NCBI GenBank assembly: GCA_016125585.1
Contig: WGLL01000007.1
Coordinates: 124,001-188,000 of the forward strand
Direction of reading: 5' to 3'
Length of the DNA: 64,000 bases
DNA from: Caulobacter sp.
GTDB taxonomy: Bacteria > Pseudomonadota > Alphaproteobacteria > Caulobacterales > Caulobacteraceae
Shown here: in pieces, positions 26,498 to 35,207 of the stretch
Layout of the letters: every line of letters starts with the position of its first letter
How positions within the stretch are numbered: position 1 is the first letter of the stretch
Position numbers and translations under genes: made by a program
Notes under the pieces: model-generated
The model's database searches: none
The model's input: the letters and a program-made list of their open reading frames with translations, nothing else
What the model was told of the DNA's origin: nothing

Positions 26498-26528
26498 AGA
26501 TAAATTTCGACCCGCTGTTGAGCCCCCG

Positions 26529-27845
26529 CTAGGCCGTCGCCATCGCCGTGGCAATCGTCTCTTCCACCGCCGTGAACTTCGATCGCCCGTGCAGGCTCTC
26601 CAGCGGGGCGGCCGTGCCGTTGACGAGATAGACGAAACCCCGGCCGGTCGAGGGCTGGACCCACAGGCCCGAGACCAGGCCGTAGGCGTCGCCGGGGTGG
26701 CCGATCCAGCCGGCGCAGCCGGGGAACAGGCTGTCGCCGCCGCTGTCGGTGAGGATCTGCAGGCCGAGGCCGTAGGACAGGATCGCGCCGCCGTAGGCAT
26801 CGCCGTTGGGCGCGGCCGGGTCGAAGGTCCATACCGGGGTCGCCATCAGGGCCTGGGTCTCGGGCTTGAGGATGCGGATGGTGTCGACCTGGCCGCCGCC
26901 GGCGATCAGGCGGGCGATGACTTCCAGGTCGCGGGCGCTGGCGCGCAGGCCGCCCTGGGGCGAGAAGACAAAGCCGTTGCCGCCCTCATAGTCGTCCGGA
27001 CCCATGCCGACGCCTTCCGGCGCGCGGGTCAGGGCGATCTGCGGCTCCGGGGGTATCTCGGCGTCGAGCTGGGCGACCCAGGGTCCCCTGGCGTCCCAGG
27101 GGCCGTCATCGGAGGGGGCCTTGCGATAGAGGGCGGCGCCATAGTTGCGGAACTGGCGGGACACGCCGCTCCAGTTGAAGCCGCACTCCAGGCCCAGCGG
27201 CTTGAACAGCCAGCGGGTCATGTAGAGGTCGAACCGCTCGCCTGTCATCCGCTCGATCAGCTGGGCGATGATGGCGAAGTTGACGTCGGCATAGGCGAAC
27301 CACTGGCCCGGCGGCTGGTCGGCCGGCCCGAACCAGGCGCCGTCGTCCCACTGCAGCCCGCCCGGCGTCAGGGCCTCCTTGAGCTCGCGGCCGAGGCCGA
27401 CCGGATAGCTGGGCCCGTTGCGCAGGCCGCTGGTGTGGCTGAGCAGCATGCGGGGGGTGATGGCGACATCGGGGAACAGCGGGTGGCGCAGGGTGAACTT
27501 CAGCAGCTCGGAGACATCGTCGTCCAGGCCGATGCGGCCCTGTTCGTGCAGCCGCATGAAGCCGATGGCGGTGACCAGCTTGGAGATGGAGGCGATGCGC
27601 ATCGGCGAGTCCAGCCGCAGGATCCGGCCCGCCCTCAGGCCATCGACGGCCATGCCGCCGACCTCGGTGCGGGCGGCGATCTCGCCGGGCTTGCGGAAGG
27701 CGATGGCGGCGTAGCCGACCACCGCCTGTTCGGGAACGCCGGCCCCGGTCAGCAGGCGGTTGAAGGGGTTGTCCTGCGCCCGGGCCATGGCCGGCATGAG
27801 GGGCATCGCGGCCGCGGCCGTCATCAGGGTCCGTCTGGAAATCAC
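26529..27845 (-). CDS. Exported beta-lactamase-fold serine hydrolase
   Basis: 438 residues from a GTG at 27845 with AGGAGG nine bases upstream. The N-terminus ISRRTLMTAAAAMPLMPAMA has a twin-arginine-like signal. The SxxK motif is SISK in MRIASISKLVTAIGFMRLHE; a YxN-like triad occurs in YADVNFAIIAQLIERM (YAD-VNF), and a C-terminal CAGWIGHPGDAYG carries the third-motif His/Gly. Family S12 or DUF-type beta-lactamase-related peptidase is likely. A second enzyme of the same fold lies across the repeat in convergent orientation; the two sequences differ too much to be a recent duplicate. Confidence 0.88.
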   Translation of the reverse strand: MISRRTLMTAAAAMPLMPAMARAQDNPFNRLLTGAGVPEQAVVGYAAIAFRKPGEIAARTEVGGMAVDGLRAGRILRLDSPMRIASISKLVTAIGFMRLHEQGRIGLDDDVSELLKFTLRHPLFPDVAITPRMLLSHTSGLRNGPSYPVGLGRELKEALTPGGLQWDDGAWFGPADQPPGQWFAYADVNFAIIAQLIERMTGERFDLYMTRWLFKPLGLECGFNWSGVSRQFRNYGAALYRKAPSDDGPWDARGPWVAQLDAEIPPEPQIALTRAPEGVGMGPDDYEGGNGFVFSPQGGLRASARDLEVIARLIAGGGQVDTIRILKPETQALMATPVWTFDPAAPNGDAYGGAILSYGLGLQILTDSGGDSLFPGCAGWIGHPGDAYGLVSGLWVQPSTGRGFVYLVNGTAAPLESLHGRSKFTAVEETIATAMATA

Positions 27846-27878
27846 GCTCGGGTCCTCCTGGAGCCACCCTAACCTGAT

Positions 27879-27990
27879 CCTCCCCCAGGCCCGAAGGGCC
27901 GATTTGGGGGAGGGGGACCGCGCCGCAGGCGGGCGGCGACCGCTGGTTGGGGACCCCCTCACCGGCTTCGCCGGCGCTCCCCGAGGGGGA
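27879..27990. repeat. Hairpin repeat cluster upstream of rarD end
   Basis: Two hairpins: CCTCCCCC...GGGGGAGG at 27879-27913 enclosing GGCCCGAAGGGCC, and CCCCCTC...GAGGGGG at 27953-27990 enclosing CCGGCTTCGCCGG. It is a non-coding repeat of the type common between alphaproteobacterial genes. Confidence 0.7.
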
Positions 27991-27998
27991 GCCGTGCC

Positions 27999-28901
27999 CT
28001 ATGCCGTCACCGCCACGCGCCGCGTCGCTCGCCAGGCGCCCCATGCGAAGACGGCGACGCCGGCCCAGATGAAGGTGAAGCTGACGGCCCGCAGCGGGGT
28101 GAATGCCTCGCCCAGGGACAGGCCGACGAAGAACTGCAGGGTCGGGGCCATGAACTGCAGGAAGCCCAGCGCCGTCAGGGAGAGGCGCCGCGCCGACCAG
28201 GCGAACAGGGCCAGGGGGACCACCGTCGCCGGGCCCGCCGCCAGCAGCAGCAGGGCGACGCCGGGGCCCGACAGGAAGTGGCCCTGGCCGCTGGATTGCA
28301 GCCACAGAACATAGGCGAGGCCCGGCAGGGCCAGATACAGGCACTCGACGAACAGGCCGGTCTGGGCGTCGGCCTTCACCTGTTTGCGCAGGACTCCGTA
28401 GGCGCAGAAGCTGACCGCCAGGCCGAGGGAAACATAGGGCAGGTGGCCGAGGGACGCGGTCTGCACCGCCACGCCGACGGCGGCCAGGCCGATGGCGATC
28501 TTGCCGGTCAGGGGCATCCGCTCTTTGAAGAACAGGGCCCCGACGGCCATGTTGAGCAGGGGGTTGATGTAGTAGCCGAGGCTGGCCTCGATGACCTTGC
28601 CGTGGTTCACGGCCAGCACATAGATGGTCCAGTTGACCAGAATGGCCAGGGTCGAGAGCGCCAGCAGCCCCATGGTCTTCGGCTCGGTGAGGACCCGCCG
28701 CACCTGGGCGCCCTGCCGCGACAGCCAGACCAGCCCCAGGGCCCAGAACACGCTCCACAGGGTGCGATGGGCGATCATCTCCGGCGTGGCGACGCCGAGG
28801 CCGCTCAGCAGGTGGAAGTACAGGGGCAGGAAGCCCCAGACGCCATAGGCGCCCAGGCCCGCGAGCAGGGCGCTGCGGCCTTCATCTCTGGTCTCGGGCA
28901 T
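27999..28901 (-). CDS. rarD: RarD-type EamA family transporter
   Basis: 300 residues with about ten membrane helices. The opening GLGAYGVWGFLPLYFHLLSG, the HRTLWSVFWALGLV block and ILVNWTIYVLAVNHGKVIEA are the signature of the RarD (chloramphenicol-sensitive protein) subgroup of the drug/metabolite transporter superfamily. The substrate is unknown. The ATG at 28901 has TTGGAG upstream. It follows asd on the same strand after a hairpin. Confidence 0.9.
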   Translation of the reverse strand: MPETRDEGRSALLAGLGAYGVWGFLPLYFHLLSGLGVATPEMIAHRTLWSVFWALGLVWLSRQGAQVRRVLTEPKTMGLLALSTLAILVNWTIYVLAVNHGKVIEASLGYYINPLLNMAVGALFFKERMPLTGKIAIGLAAVGVAVQTASLGHLPYVSLGLAVSFCAYGVLRKQVKADAQTGLFVECLYLALPGLAYVLWLQSSGQGHFLSGPGVALLLLAAGPATVVPLALFAWSARRLSLTALGFLQFMAPTLQFFVGLSLGEAFTPLRAVSFTFIWAGVAVFAWGAWRATRRVAVTA

Positions 28902-28943
28902 GTCACGCACTCCAAGGCGGGGAACTGGAGCCAACAGAAGAAG

Positions 28944-28974
28944 AGGCCCGGAACCTGATGGGGTCCCGGGCCTC
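28944..28974 (-). terminator. Probable asd terminator hairpin
   Basis: AGGCCCGGAACC pairs with GGTCCCGGGCCT with one mismatch across a short loop. On the minus strand it follows the asd stop by about 32 bases and is followed by CTCTTCTTCTG, so the U-tract is weak. Confidence 0.55.
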
Positions 28975-29006
28975 CGATTTCCATCCGCGGCTTGCGGCGG
29001 TTGTCG

Positions 29007-30044
29007 TCAGGCGAGGGCTTTCTGACCGATCAGGCCGCGCTCGTGCAGCAGCTGGGCGATCTGGACGGCGTTGAGGGCGGCGCCCTTGCGCAGGTTGTCG
29101 GAGACCACCCACAGGCTCAGGCCATGCTCCAGGGTCGGGTCGGTGCGGATGCGGCTGACATAGACCGGGAACTCGCCCTGGACTTCCTTGGGCGTGGCGT
29201 ATCCGCCGTCCTCGCGCTTGTCGATCACCATCAGCCCGGGGGCCTCGCGCAGGATATCGCGGGCCTCGTCGTCGGTGATCGGGTTGTGGAACTCGATGTT
29301 CACCGACTCGCCGTGGCCGACGAAGACCGGCACCCGCACGCAGGTGGCGCTGACCTTGATGTCCGGATCGAGCATCTTGTGCGTCTCGTCGGCCATCTTG
29401 CGCTCTTCCTTGGTGTCGCCGCTGTCGTCGTCGAGGAAGACGTCGCACTGCGGGATCACATTGAAGGCGATCTGCTTGTGGTAGACCTTCGGCGGCGGGG
29501 CGCCGAGGACGAAGACGCCCTTGGTCTGGTCCCACAACTCGTCCATGGCCGCCTTGCCGGTGCCGGACACCGACTGATAGGTCGAGACCACGATCCGCTT
29601 GATCTTTGCCGCGTCATGCAGCGGCTTCAGCGCCACCAGCAGCCCCGCCGTCGTGCAGTTGGGGTTGGCGATGATGTTCTTCCTGGCGAAGCCCTCGATG
29701 GCGTCGGGGTTCACTTCCGGCACCACCAGCGGCACGTCCGGGTCCATCCGGAAGTGGCTGGAGTTGTCGATTACGATGGGACCGGCCTTGCCGATCTTCT
29801 CACCCCAGGCCTTGGACACCGAACCGCCGGCGCTCATCAGCACCAGGTCGACCTTGGAGAAGTCGAACTGCTCCAGGTCCTTGCACTTGAGAATCTGGTC
29901 CTTGAAGGAGACCTCCATGCCGACCGATTTCCGGCTGGCGATGGCGAAAACCTCATCGACCGGAAATTCCAGTTCCTCGAGGATGTTGAACATCTCGCGG
30001 CCCACGTTGCCCGTGGCGCCGACGACGGCCACTCTGTAGCCCAT
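29007..30044 (-). CDS. asd: Aspartate-semialdehyde dehydrogenase
   Basis: 345 residues from an ATG at 30044 with AGGAGA upstream. The NADP-binding GATGNVGREMFN, the active-site Cys in NPNCTTAGLL, and the substrate region RVPVFVGHGESVNIEF are intact. It reduces aspartyl phosphate to the semialdehyde, the branch point to lysine/diaminopimelate, threonine and methionine. It stands alone, with rarD downstream on the same strand. Confidence 0.97.
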   Translation of the reverse strand: MGYRVAVVGATGNVGREMFNILEELEFPVDEVFAIASRKSVGMEVSFKDQILKCKDLEQFDFSKVDLVLMSAGGSVSKAWGEKIGKAGPIVIDNSSHFRMDPDVPLVVPEVNPDAIEGFARKNIIANPNCTTAGLLVALKPLHDAAKIKRIVVSTYQSVSGTGKAAMDELWDQTKGVFVLGAPPPKVYHKQIAFNVIPQCDVFLDDDSGDTKEERKMADETHKMLDPDIKVSATCVRVPVFVGHGESVNIEFHNPITDDEARDILREAPGLMVIDKREDGGYATPKEVQGEFPVYVSRIRTDPTLEHGLSLWVVSDNLRKGAALNAVQIAQLLHERGLIGQKALA

Positions 30045-30201
30045 CGCAAAGTCTCCTGAATACAAGGCCGGGAGCGATACGCCCCCGGCGCCGGCTGTGC
30101 AAGTGAAGGAAAAATGCAGACGCCTTCAGCCCCCCTTTCGGGCGGTTCGGCCGCGGGCGTCGCGGTCTAGTCAAACGTCATCATCTGGTGGAGAGACCGA
30201 T

Positions 30202-30516
30202 ATGGCGACGCTGTTCCTGTCCTACAAGCTCAAGGCCGGCGTTTCGCCCGAGCAGTTCGAGGCCTGGGTCCGGACGACCGACTATCCGGCCATGCGCGGA
30301 CTGCGCCGGGTCAGCAGCTTTGTCACCCACCGCACGACCGGCCTGCTGATCGGCGAGGGCCAGCCCAGCGCCGACTACATCGAGGTGTTCGACATCCCCG
30401 ACCTGGCCGGCTTCGTCGCCGAGGACATGCCGGGCGGCGTGGTCCAGGCGGTGATGGGCGAATTCATGGGCCTGGTCGAGGCGCCGGAATTCACGATTGC
30501 CGAAGCGGTGGTGTGA
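30202..30516 (+). CDS. Small ferredoxin-like-fold protein, possibly HapK-like
   Basis: 104 residues, MATLFLSYKLKAGVSPEQFE onward. The pattern LFLSYKLKAG...FEAWVRTTDYP...SFVTH...YIEVFDI fits a dimeric alpha-beta barrel. It resembles the REDY-like HapK proteins seen in alphaproteobacteria, of unknown role; this identification is from memory of the family and is tentative. GGAGAG lies upstream of the ATG. Confidence 0.75.
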   Translation: MATLFLSYKLKAGVSPEQFEAWVRTTDYPAMRGLRRVSSFVTHRTTGLLIGEGQPSADYIEVFDIPDLAGFVAEDMPGGVVQAVMGEFMGLVEAPEFTIAEAVV

Positions 30517-30591
30517 GGGGTTTGGCTGCCTTCGGTCGGGGAGGTGTGGACTATGTCGTCGGCATTCTTCGCCTTCAATCGCTCCTTCATT

Positions 30592-30720
30592 CCGTCACCC
30601 CGGACTTGTTCCGGGGTCCATTGACGCTGGCTTCGGAAGAGGAGGGCTGTGTCGATGGCCACTGCGTCATCCGCTTGATCCCGCGCGTATGGGCCCCCGG
30701 AACAAGTCCGGGGGTGACGG
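30592..30720. repeat. CCGTCACCCCGG-ended inverted-repeat element
   Basis: Arms CCGTCACCCCGGACTTGTTC... (30592-30616) and its near-exact reverse complement (30695-30720) enclose about 78 bases. Same size class as the CCGTCATCCCGG elements but with different arm sequence. Confidence 0.8.
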
Positions 30721-30774
30721 CTGGGGCGGGGGCGGATGGGGGAAGGCCAGCAACGCCGCCTCCCGCCCCCAAAC

Positions 30775-31314
30775 CTAGCCGGCCTTCGCCGGCCGGTAGG
30801 TGAAGTCGAAATTGGGCGTCCAGGTCTTGCCGTCGTCGGTGGAGCCCTCGCCGAACTGGCGGACCGAGCCGTCGGCGCCCTTGGTGTAGGTCATCCGGAC
30901 CAGGGCTGGCTGGCCGGGGGTCACCGCGCCGGGCCAGCTGCCCTGCAGCTCCATGGCCTCGCCGGTCCAGCCGCCGGTGAAATCAACCCAGGCGCCGCTG
31001 GAGTCGGTCCAGGTCTGCCGCCAGCCCTTGTCGGCCGGGACGAAGGCGTTGAGGCTGCCGCCGCCGGTTCCCTTCAGCGGCATCCAGTTCTCGCGCACCG
31101 CGCAGCCGCCGTAGAGGCTCTCGATCCGGCTATGGGCCACCAGAGTGTCCTTGCCGGTCGGATAGACGTCCCATTCGCCGACCCAGAAATCGAACTGCCG
31201 GCGCTCCGGCTCCTGACAGGCCGGCGGAGGCCGGGCCGGCGCGGGCGGGGTCTGGGCCAGAGTCGGAAGGGCAAAGGCGGCGAGGGCCAGGGCGGGCAGC
31301 AGGGGTCTGATCAT
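30775..31314 (-). CDS. Secreted protein of the DUF1579-like type
   Basis: 179 residues with a signal peptide ending FALPTLAQ and a Pro-rich linker. The block RQFDFWVGEWDVYPTG followed by IESLYGGCAVRENWM and a run of beta strands is typical of small exported bacterial barrel proteins grouped under DUF1579-like names. Two cysteines (PPACQEP and GGCAVREN) could pair. Role unknown. It lies convergent with the HapK-like gene across a repeat. Confidence 0.75.
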   Translation of the reverse strand: MIRPLLPALALAAFALPTLAQTPPAPARPPPACQEPERRQFDFWVGEWDVYPTGKDTLVAHSRIESLYGGCAVRENWMPLKGTGGGSLNAFVPADKGWRQTWTDSSGAWVDFTGGWTGEAMELQGSWPGAVTPGQPALVRMTYTKGADGSVRQFGEGSTDDGKTWTPNFDFTYRPAKAG

Positions 31315-31365
31315 GGCGAAGTCCTCTCGGAGAACAGCGTCCGCCCATCCGATCCGCGCGGCAAG

Positions 31366-32283
31366 TCAAGATTCCTTCACCCATCCCGCCGTCCGCTCGG
31401 CGCGCACGAAGTCGATGAAGGCGCGCAGGGGGCCGGGCACCAGGCGGCGGCCCGGATAATAGAGGCTGGGCCCCGGAAAATGCTGTGACCAGTCGGCCAG
31501 CACCTCGACGAGCCGCCCGTCCGCCAGTTCCCGCCCGACGAAATCGGGGAAGGTGAACATCAGGCCGACGCCGTCGACGGCGGCCGCGACCAGGGTGTCG
31601 ACCGCGTTGGCGATCAGGGGCGCGCGGCCCGGGCTGACGCGGAGGATCTCGCCGTCCTTCTCGAACTCCCAGGGGGTCATCCCGCCGCTGGGAAAGCGGT
31701 GGCGGACGCAGGCGTGGCCGGCGACCTCGGAAGGATGGGTCGGGGTTCCCTTGGCCGCCAGATAGGCCGGGGAGGCGACCAGGGCGAAGCGCATGGGCGG
31801 GCCCAGCGGCACGGCGATCATGTCCTGCTCCAGGGCCTCCTCGAAGCGCACCCCGGCGTCGAAGCCGGCGGCGAAGATGTCGACAAAGCTGTCCTCGGAG
31901 ACGATCTCGACGGTGACGCCGGGGTTGGCCGCCATGAAGCGGGGCAGCAGGGGCGGCAGGACCACCCGGGCGACGACGCCGGAAACGTTCAGCCTGAGGA
32001 TTCCCAGCGGGGTATCGCGAAAGGCGTTGACCGCCTCCAGGGCGCTGGCCACGCCGCCCAGGGCCGGCTCGAGCCGTTCCAGCAGGCGGGCGCCCGCCTC
32101 GGTCAGGCCGACGCTGCGGGTGGTGCGGTTGAGCAGCCGGACGCCGAGGCTGTCTTCCAGACGCCTGACCGCCTGGCTGAGGCTGGAGGCGGAGACCCGG
32201 CGGCGGATGGCGGCGGCGCGAAAGCCCCGGGCCTGGGCCACGGCGCTGAAGGCGTCGAGGTCGGCAAGGTCAGGCGTGATCAT
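31366..32283 (-). CDS. LysR family transcriptional regulator
   Basis: 305 residues. The N-terminal helix-turn-helix (ADLDAFSAVAQARGFRAAAI, then SQAVRRLEDSLGVRLLNRTT) is followed by the periplasmic-binding-like effector domain. It is divergent from the aldo/keto reductase gene with 116 bases between them, the usual arrangement for a LysR protein and its target. The effector is not known. Confidence 0.93.
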   Translation of the reverse strand: MITPDLADLDAFSAVAQARGFRAAAIRRRVSASSLSQAVRRLEDSLGVRLLNRTTRSVGLTEAGARLLERLEPALGGVASALEAVNAFRDTPLGILRLNVSGVVARVVLPPLLPRFMAANPGVTVEIVSEDSFVDIFAAGFDAGVRFEEALEQDMIAVPLGPPMRFALVASPAYLAAKGTPTHPSEVAGHACVRHRFPSGGMTPWEFEKDGEILRVSPGRAPLIANAVDTLVAAAVDGVGLMFTFPDFVGRELADGRLVEVLADWSQHFPGPSLYYPGRRLVPGPLRAFIDFVRAERTAGWVKES

Positions 32284-32292
32284 TGTGCAAAT

Positions 32293-32319
32293 ATCCGAAC
32301 GGGTCGTCTCATATCGGAT
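32293..32319. promoter_or_regulatory. Inverted repeat between LysR and aldo/keto reductase genes
   Basis: ATCCGA (32293-32298) and TCGGAT (32314-32319) form an inverted repeat with a 15-base spacer, starting ten bases upstream of the LysR start codon. It is a candidate operator for the LysR protein acting on both divergent genes. Confidence 0.45.
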
Positions 32320-32399
32320 GGATTATCGCACAGTCGTCACGGCGCCATAAGACCGGCCAAGGACGCGGCCATGGTCGGCCGCGTCGAGGAGAGATCACC

Positions 32400-33395
32400 A
32401 TGCAGACCCGCAAGCTTGGCCGGACCGGCCCCGAAGTTTCCCAAGTCGGCCTTGGCGCCATGGGCATGAGCGACATGTACGGCCCGGCCGACCGGACCGA
32501 GAGCATCGCCACCGTGCATGCGGCGCTCGACGCCGGCGTCACCCTGATCGACACCGGCGATTTCTACGGCAGCGGCCACAACGAGATGCTGCTGGCCGAG
32601 GCCCTGCAGGACGTGGCCCGCGACCGCTATCAGCTGAGCGTCAAGTTCGGCGGCCTGCGCGGCCCCGACGGCCAGTTCATCGGCTATGACTGCCGGCCCA
32701 AGGCGATCAAGAACTTCCTGACCATGTCGCTGCGGCGGCTGCGGGTCGACCATCTCGACATCTACCGCCCCTCGCGGCTCGATCCCGAGGTGCCGATCGA
32801 GGACACCATCGGCGCCATCGGCGAGATGGTCCAGGCCGGCTATGTGCGCCACATCGGCCTGTCGGAAGTCGGGGCCGAGACCATCCGCAAGGCGGCGGCG
32901 ACCCACGACATCTGCGACCTGCAGATCGAGTACTCCCTGATCAGCCGGGGCATCGAGGCCGCCATCCTGCCGACCTGCCGCGAGCTCGGCATCGGGATCA
33001 CCGCCTATGGGGTGCTGGCCCGGGGCTTGATCAGCGGCCACTGGAGCAAGGACCGGCCGGCCGCCGGCCGTGACATCCGCGGCTTCAGCCCGCGCTTCCA
33101 GGGCGAGAACCTCGACCACAACCTGGCGCTCGCCGAGGCGCTGGGCCGGGTGGCGGCGGACAAGGGGGTGACGACGGCGCAGCTGGCCATCGCCTGGGTG
33201 GCGGCCCGGGGCGACGAGATCTTCCCGCTGATCGGGGCCCGCAAGCGGGAACGGCTGGCCGAGGCCCTGGGGGCGTTGAATGCAGCCCTGACGCCGGCGG
33301 ATCTGGCGGCTATCGAAGCGGCGGCGCCGAAGGGCGCGGCCAGGGGCGACCGCTATCCGACGGCGCTGATGGTCCATCTCGACAGCGAGAAGTAG
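32400..33395 (+). CDS. Aldo/keto reductase (YakC/AKR13-like)
   Basis: 331 residues; the ATG at 32400 follows GAGGAGAG. The opening KLGRTGPEVSQVGLGAMGMS, LIDTGDFYGSGHNEMLLAEA (catalytic Asp and Tyr) and LSVKFGG (Lys) are typical. At the position where related enzymes carry YQHRVDP, this protein reads YRPSRLDP, so the catalytic His of the tetrad appears to be Ser. The NADPH-binding end is intact (IGARKRERLAEALGAL). Probably controlled by the divergent LysR protein. Confidence 0.9.
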   Translation: MQTRKLGRTGPEVSQVGLGAMGMSDMYGPADRTESIATVHAALDAGVTLIDTGDFYGSGHNEMLLAEALQDVARDRYQLSVKFGGLRGPDGQFIGYDCRPKAIKNFLTMSLRRLRVDHLDIYRPSRLDPEVPIEDTIGAIGEMVQAGYVRHIGLSEVGAETIRKAAATHDICDLQIEYSLISRGIEAAILPTCRELGIGITAYGVLARGLISGHWSKDRPAAGRDIRGFSPRFQGENLDHNLALAEALGRVAADKGVTTAQLAIAWVAARGDEIFPLIGARKRERLAEALGALNAALTPADLAAIEAAAPKGAARGDRYPTALMVHLDSEK

Positions 33396-33462
33396 ATTAC
33401 CCGCGAGGTCATGGCGGCGGCGACGGGGGGCTGGCAGACTGGCCCGAAAGAGGAGCCTCGCC

Positions 33463-33849
33463 ATGACCTTCGACGCCGCCGCCCTGCCGTTCGCCAGGCT
33501 GATGGGCGTTGAGTTCACCGAGGCGACCAAGGAGCGGGTGGTCGGCCGGCTGCTGGTCCGCGACGATCTCTGCACCGCCGGGGCGATCCTGCATGGCGGG
33601 GCGGTGATGGCCTTCGCCGACAGCCTGGGGGCGGTGGGCGCCTTTCTCAATCTCGCGCCGGGCCAGCACACCACGACGATCGAGAGCAAGACCAACTTCC
33701 TGGGCGCCGCCAGGGCCGGGGCGACGGTGACGGGGACGTCGATCCCGCTGCACGTCGGCGGCCGGACCAGCGTCTGGCAGACGCGGATCGAGGGTGAGGG
33801 CGGCAAGCTGGTGGGCCTGGTCACCCAGACCCAGATGGTGCTGGGGTGA
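33463..33849 (+). CDS. PaaI-type hotdog thioesterase
   Basis: 128 residues. The hotdog motif AILHGGAVMAFADSLGAVGA and TTIESKTNFLGAARAG match the PaaI/YdiI thioesterases that cleave acyl- or aromatic-CoA thioesters. It overlaps the following GNAT gene by four bases, so the two are coupled. Substrate unknown. Confidence 0.88.
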   Translation: MTFDAAALPFARLMGVEFTEATKERVVGRLLVRDDLCTAGAILHGGAVMAFADSLGAVGAFLNLAPGQHTTTIESKTNFLGAARAGATVTGTSIPLHVGGRTSVWQTRIEGEGGKLVGLVTQTQMVLG

Positions 33850-34271
33850 CGGTCGAGGCCTGGATTCTCGAGGCGGGCGACGAGGACCTGCTGGCCCGGG
33901 CCTATGAGGCCATTGGCGAGGAGCGGCCCTCGGCGGACCGCTGCCGCCAGCTTCTGAGCAACCCCAGCTTCGTCGGCGTCGCCGCCATGGCCCCCGAGCC
34001 CGTCGGTTTCGCCTGGGGACACTTCCTGGCCCATCCGGAGGGCGACGCCCTGCTGCTCTACTCCATCGACGTCGCCGAGGACGCGCGACGTCAGGGCGCT
34101 GGCCGGGCCATGGTCGAGGCGATGAAGGCCTTGGCCGCGGCGCGCGGCTGCTACGAGATGTGGGTGGCGACCAACCGATCCAACGCCGCCGCCATGGCGC
34201 TGTACCAGGCGGCGGGCGGCGTTTCGGACGCGGACGACGAGGTGGTCTTCGCCTTCCCGACGGGCGGCTAG
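33846..34271 (+). CDS. GNAT family N-acetyltransferase
   Basis: 141 residues from a GTG that overlaps the thioesterase stop (GTGA). The acetyl-CoA binding motif A is seen in SIDVAEDARRQGAGRAMVEA, followed by NAAAMALYQAAGG. Its stop shares the palindrome CTAG (34268-34271) with the convergent dienelactone hydrolase stop. Substrate unknown. Confidence 0.88.
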   Translation: MTVEAWILEAGDEDLLARAYEAIGEERPSADRCRQLLSNPSFVGVAAMAPEPVGFAWGHFLAHPEGDALLLYSIDVAEDARRQGAGRAMVEAMKALAAARGCYEMWVATNRSNAAAMALYQAAGGVSDADDEVVFAFPTGG

Positions 34272-35146
34272 ACCAGCGCCGCCTTGTACAGCGCCAGCAG
34301 TTCGGCCCAGGCCCGCTCGGCTTCGGGCTCGTCATAGGCGGCCGAGCCCGGGACGCACCAGCCGTGGTTGGCCTTGTAGACCTCGACGGTGGCGGGGACG
34401 CCGGCCTTGTCGAAGGCGGCCTTGAGGAGGGTCTTGCTCTCCGGCTGGCGGGCGTCGTCGTTGGCGGCCACGCCGAAGTACATCGCCGCCTTGATCTTCG
34501 GGGCCAGCAGGTGCGGGCTGTCGGGGGCGTCGGTGGTCAGGCCGCCGCCGTGGAAGCTGCCGCCGGCGCCGACGCGGTCCGGCCGCGCCGCCGCGGCGCG
34601 CACCACGATGGCGCCGCCCATGCAGTAGCCGGTGAAGCCGATCCTGGCCCCGGTGTTGACGGTCTTCTGGCCATCCAGCCAGTCGATGAAGGCGCTGCAG
34701 TCGCGGGTGACGTTGTCGGGCGTCAGCAGGGCGCGGGGTGCGGCGAGCTTTTCGCGGTCGGCCGGATTGGAGAAGTCGAAGGTCCCGGTGATCAGCGGGG
34801 CCTTCTGGCTGCGGTAGTAGACATTGGGAACCAGGACGCTGTAGCCGGCGGCGGCCAGGCGCTTGCCCATCTGGCGAAACACCGGACGCAGCCCCATCAC
34901 ATCGGTGATCATCACCACCCCCGGGCGGGGCTTGCGGTCGGCGGCATGGAACCAGGCCGCGTCGCAGTCGCCATCCGGCGCGGGGACGACGACCTCCATC
35001 TCCATCACGCTCTCGCCGGCGGCGGCCTGGCCGGCGATGGCCGCGCCGGCCGCTAGGGAGGCGAGGCCAAAGCCCCGGCGGGACAGGCGGGGGTCCTGGT
35101 TGACGCCGCGCTGTTCGGTCTCGTCGGACGGGGTATCGAGGGGCAT
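34268..35146 (-). CDS. Tat-exported dienelactone hydrolase family protein
   Basis: 292 residues from an ATG at 35146 with AAAGGAGA upstream. A twin-arginine signal (SRRGFGLASLAAGAAIAG) leads to an alpha/beta hydrolase domain with the DLH triad: Cys in GYCMGGAIV, an Asp in the FGVAANDD region, and His in ANHGWCVPGS. The export signal suggests that it acts in the periplasm on an ester or lactone. The classic cytoplasmic DLH of aromatic degradation lacks such a signal. Confidence 0.9.
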   Translation of the reverse strand: MPLDTPSDETEQRGVNQDPRLSRRGFGLASLAAGAAIAGQAAAGESVMEMEVVVPAPDGDCDAAWFHAADRKPRPGVVMITDVMGLRPVFRQMGKRLAAAGYSVLVPNVYYRSQKAPLITGTFDFSNPADREKLAAPRALLTPDNVTRDCSAFIDWLDGQKTVNTGARIGFTGYCMGGAIVVRAAAARPDRVGAGGSFHGGGLTTDAPDSPHLLAPKIKAAMYFGVAANDDARQPESKTLLKAAFDKAGVPATVEVYKANHGWCVPGSAAYDEPEAERAWAELLALYKAALV

Positions 35147-35207
35147 GGGCTGTCTCCTTTGCCCCATCATCTGGCGCGAAGGGGCGGTCCGTCCAGTCCT
35201 GCCGGCT

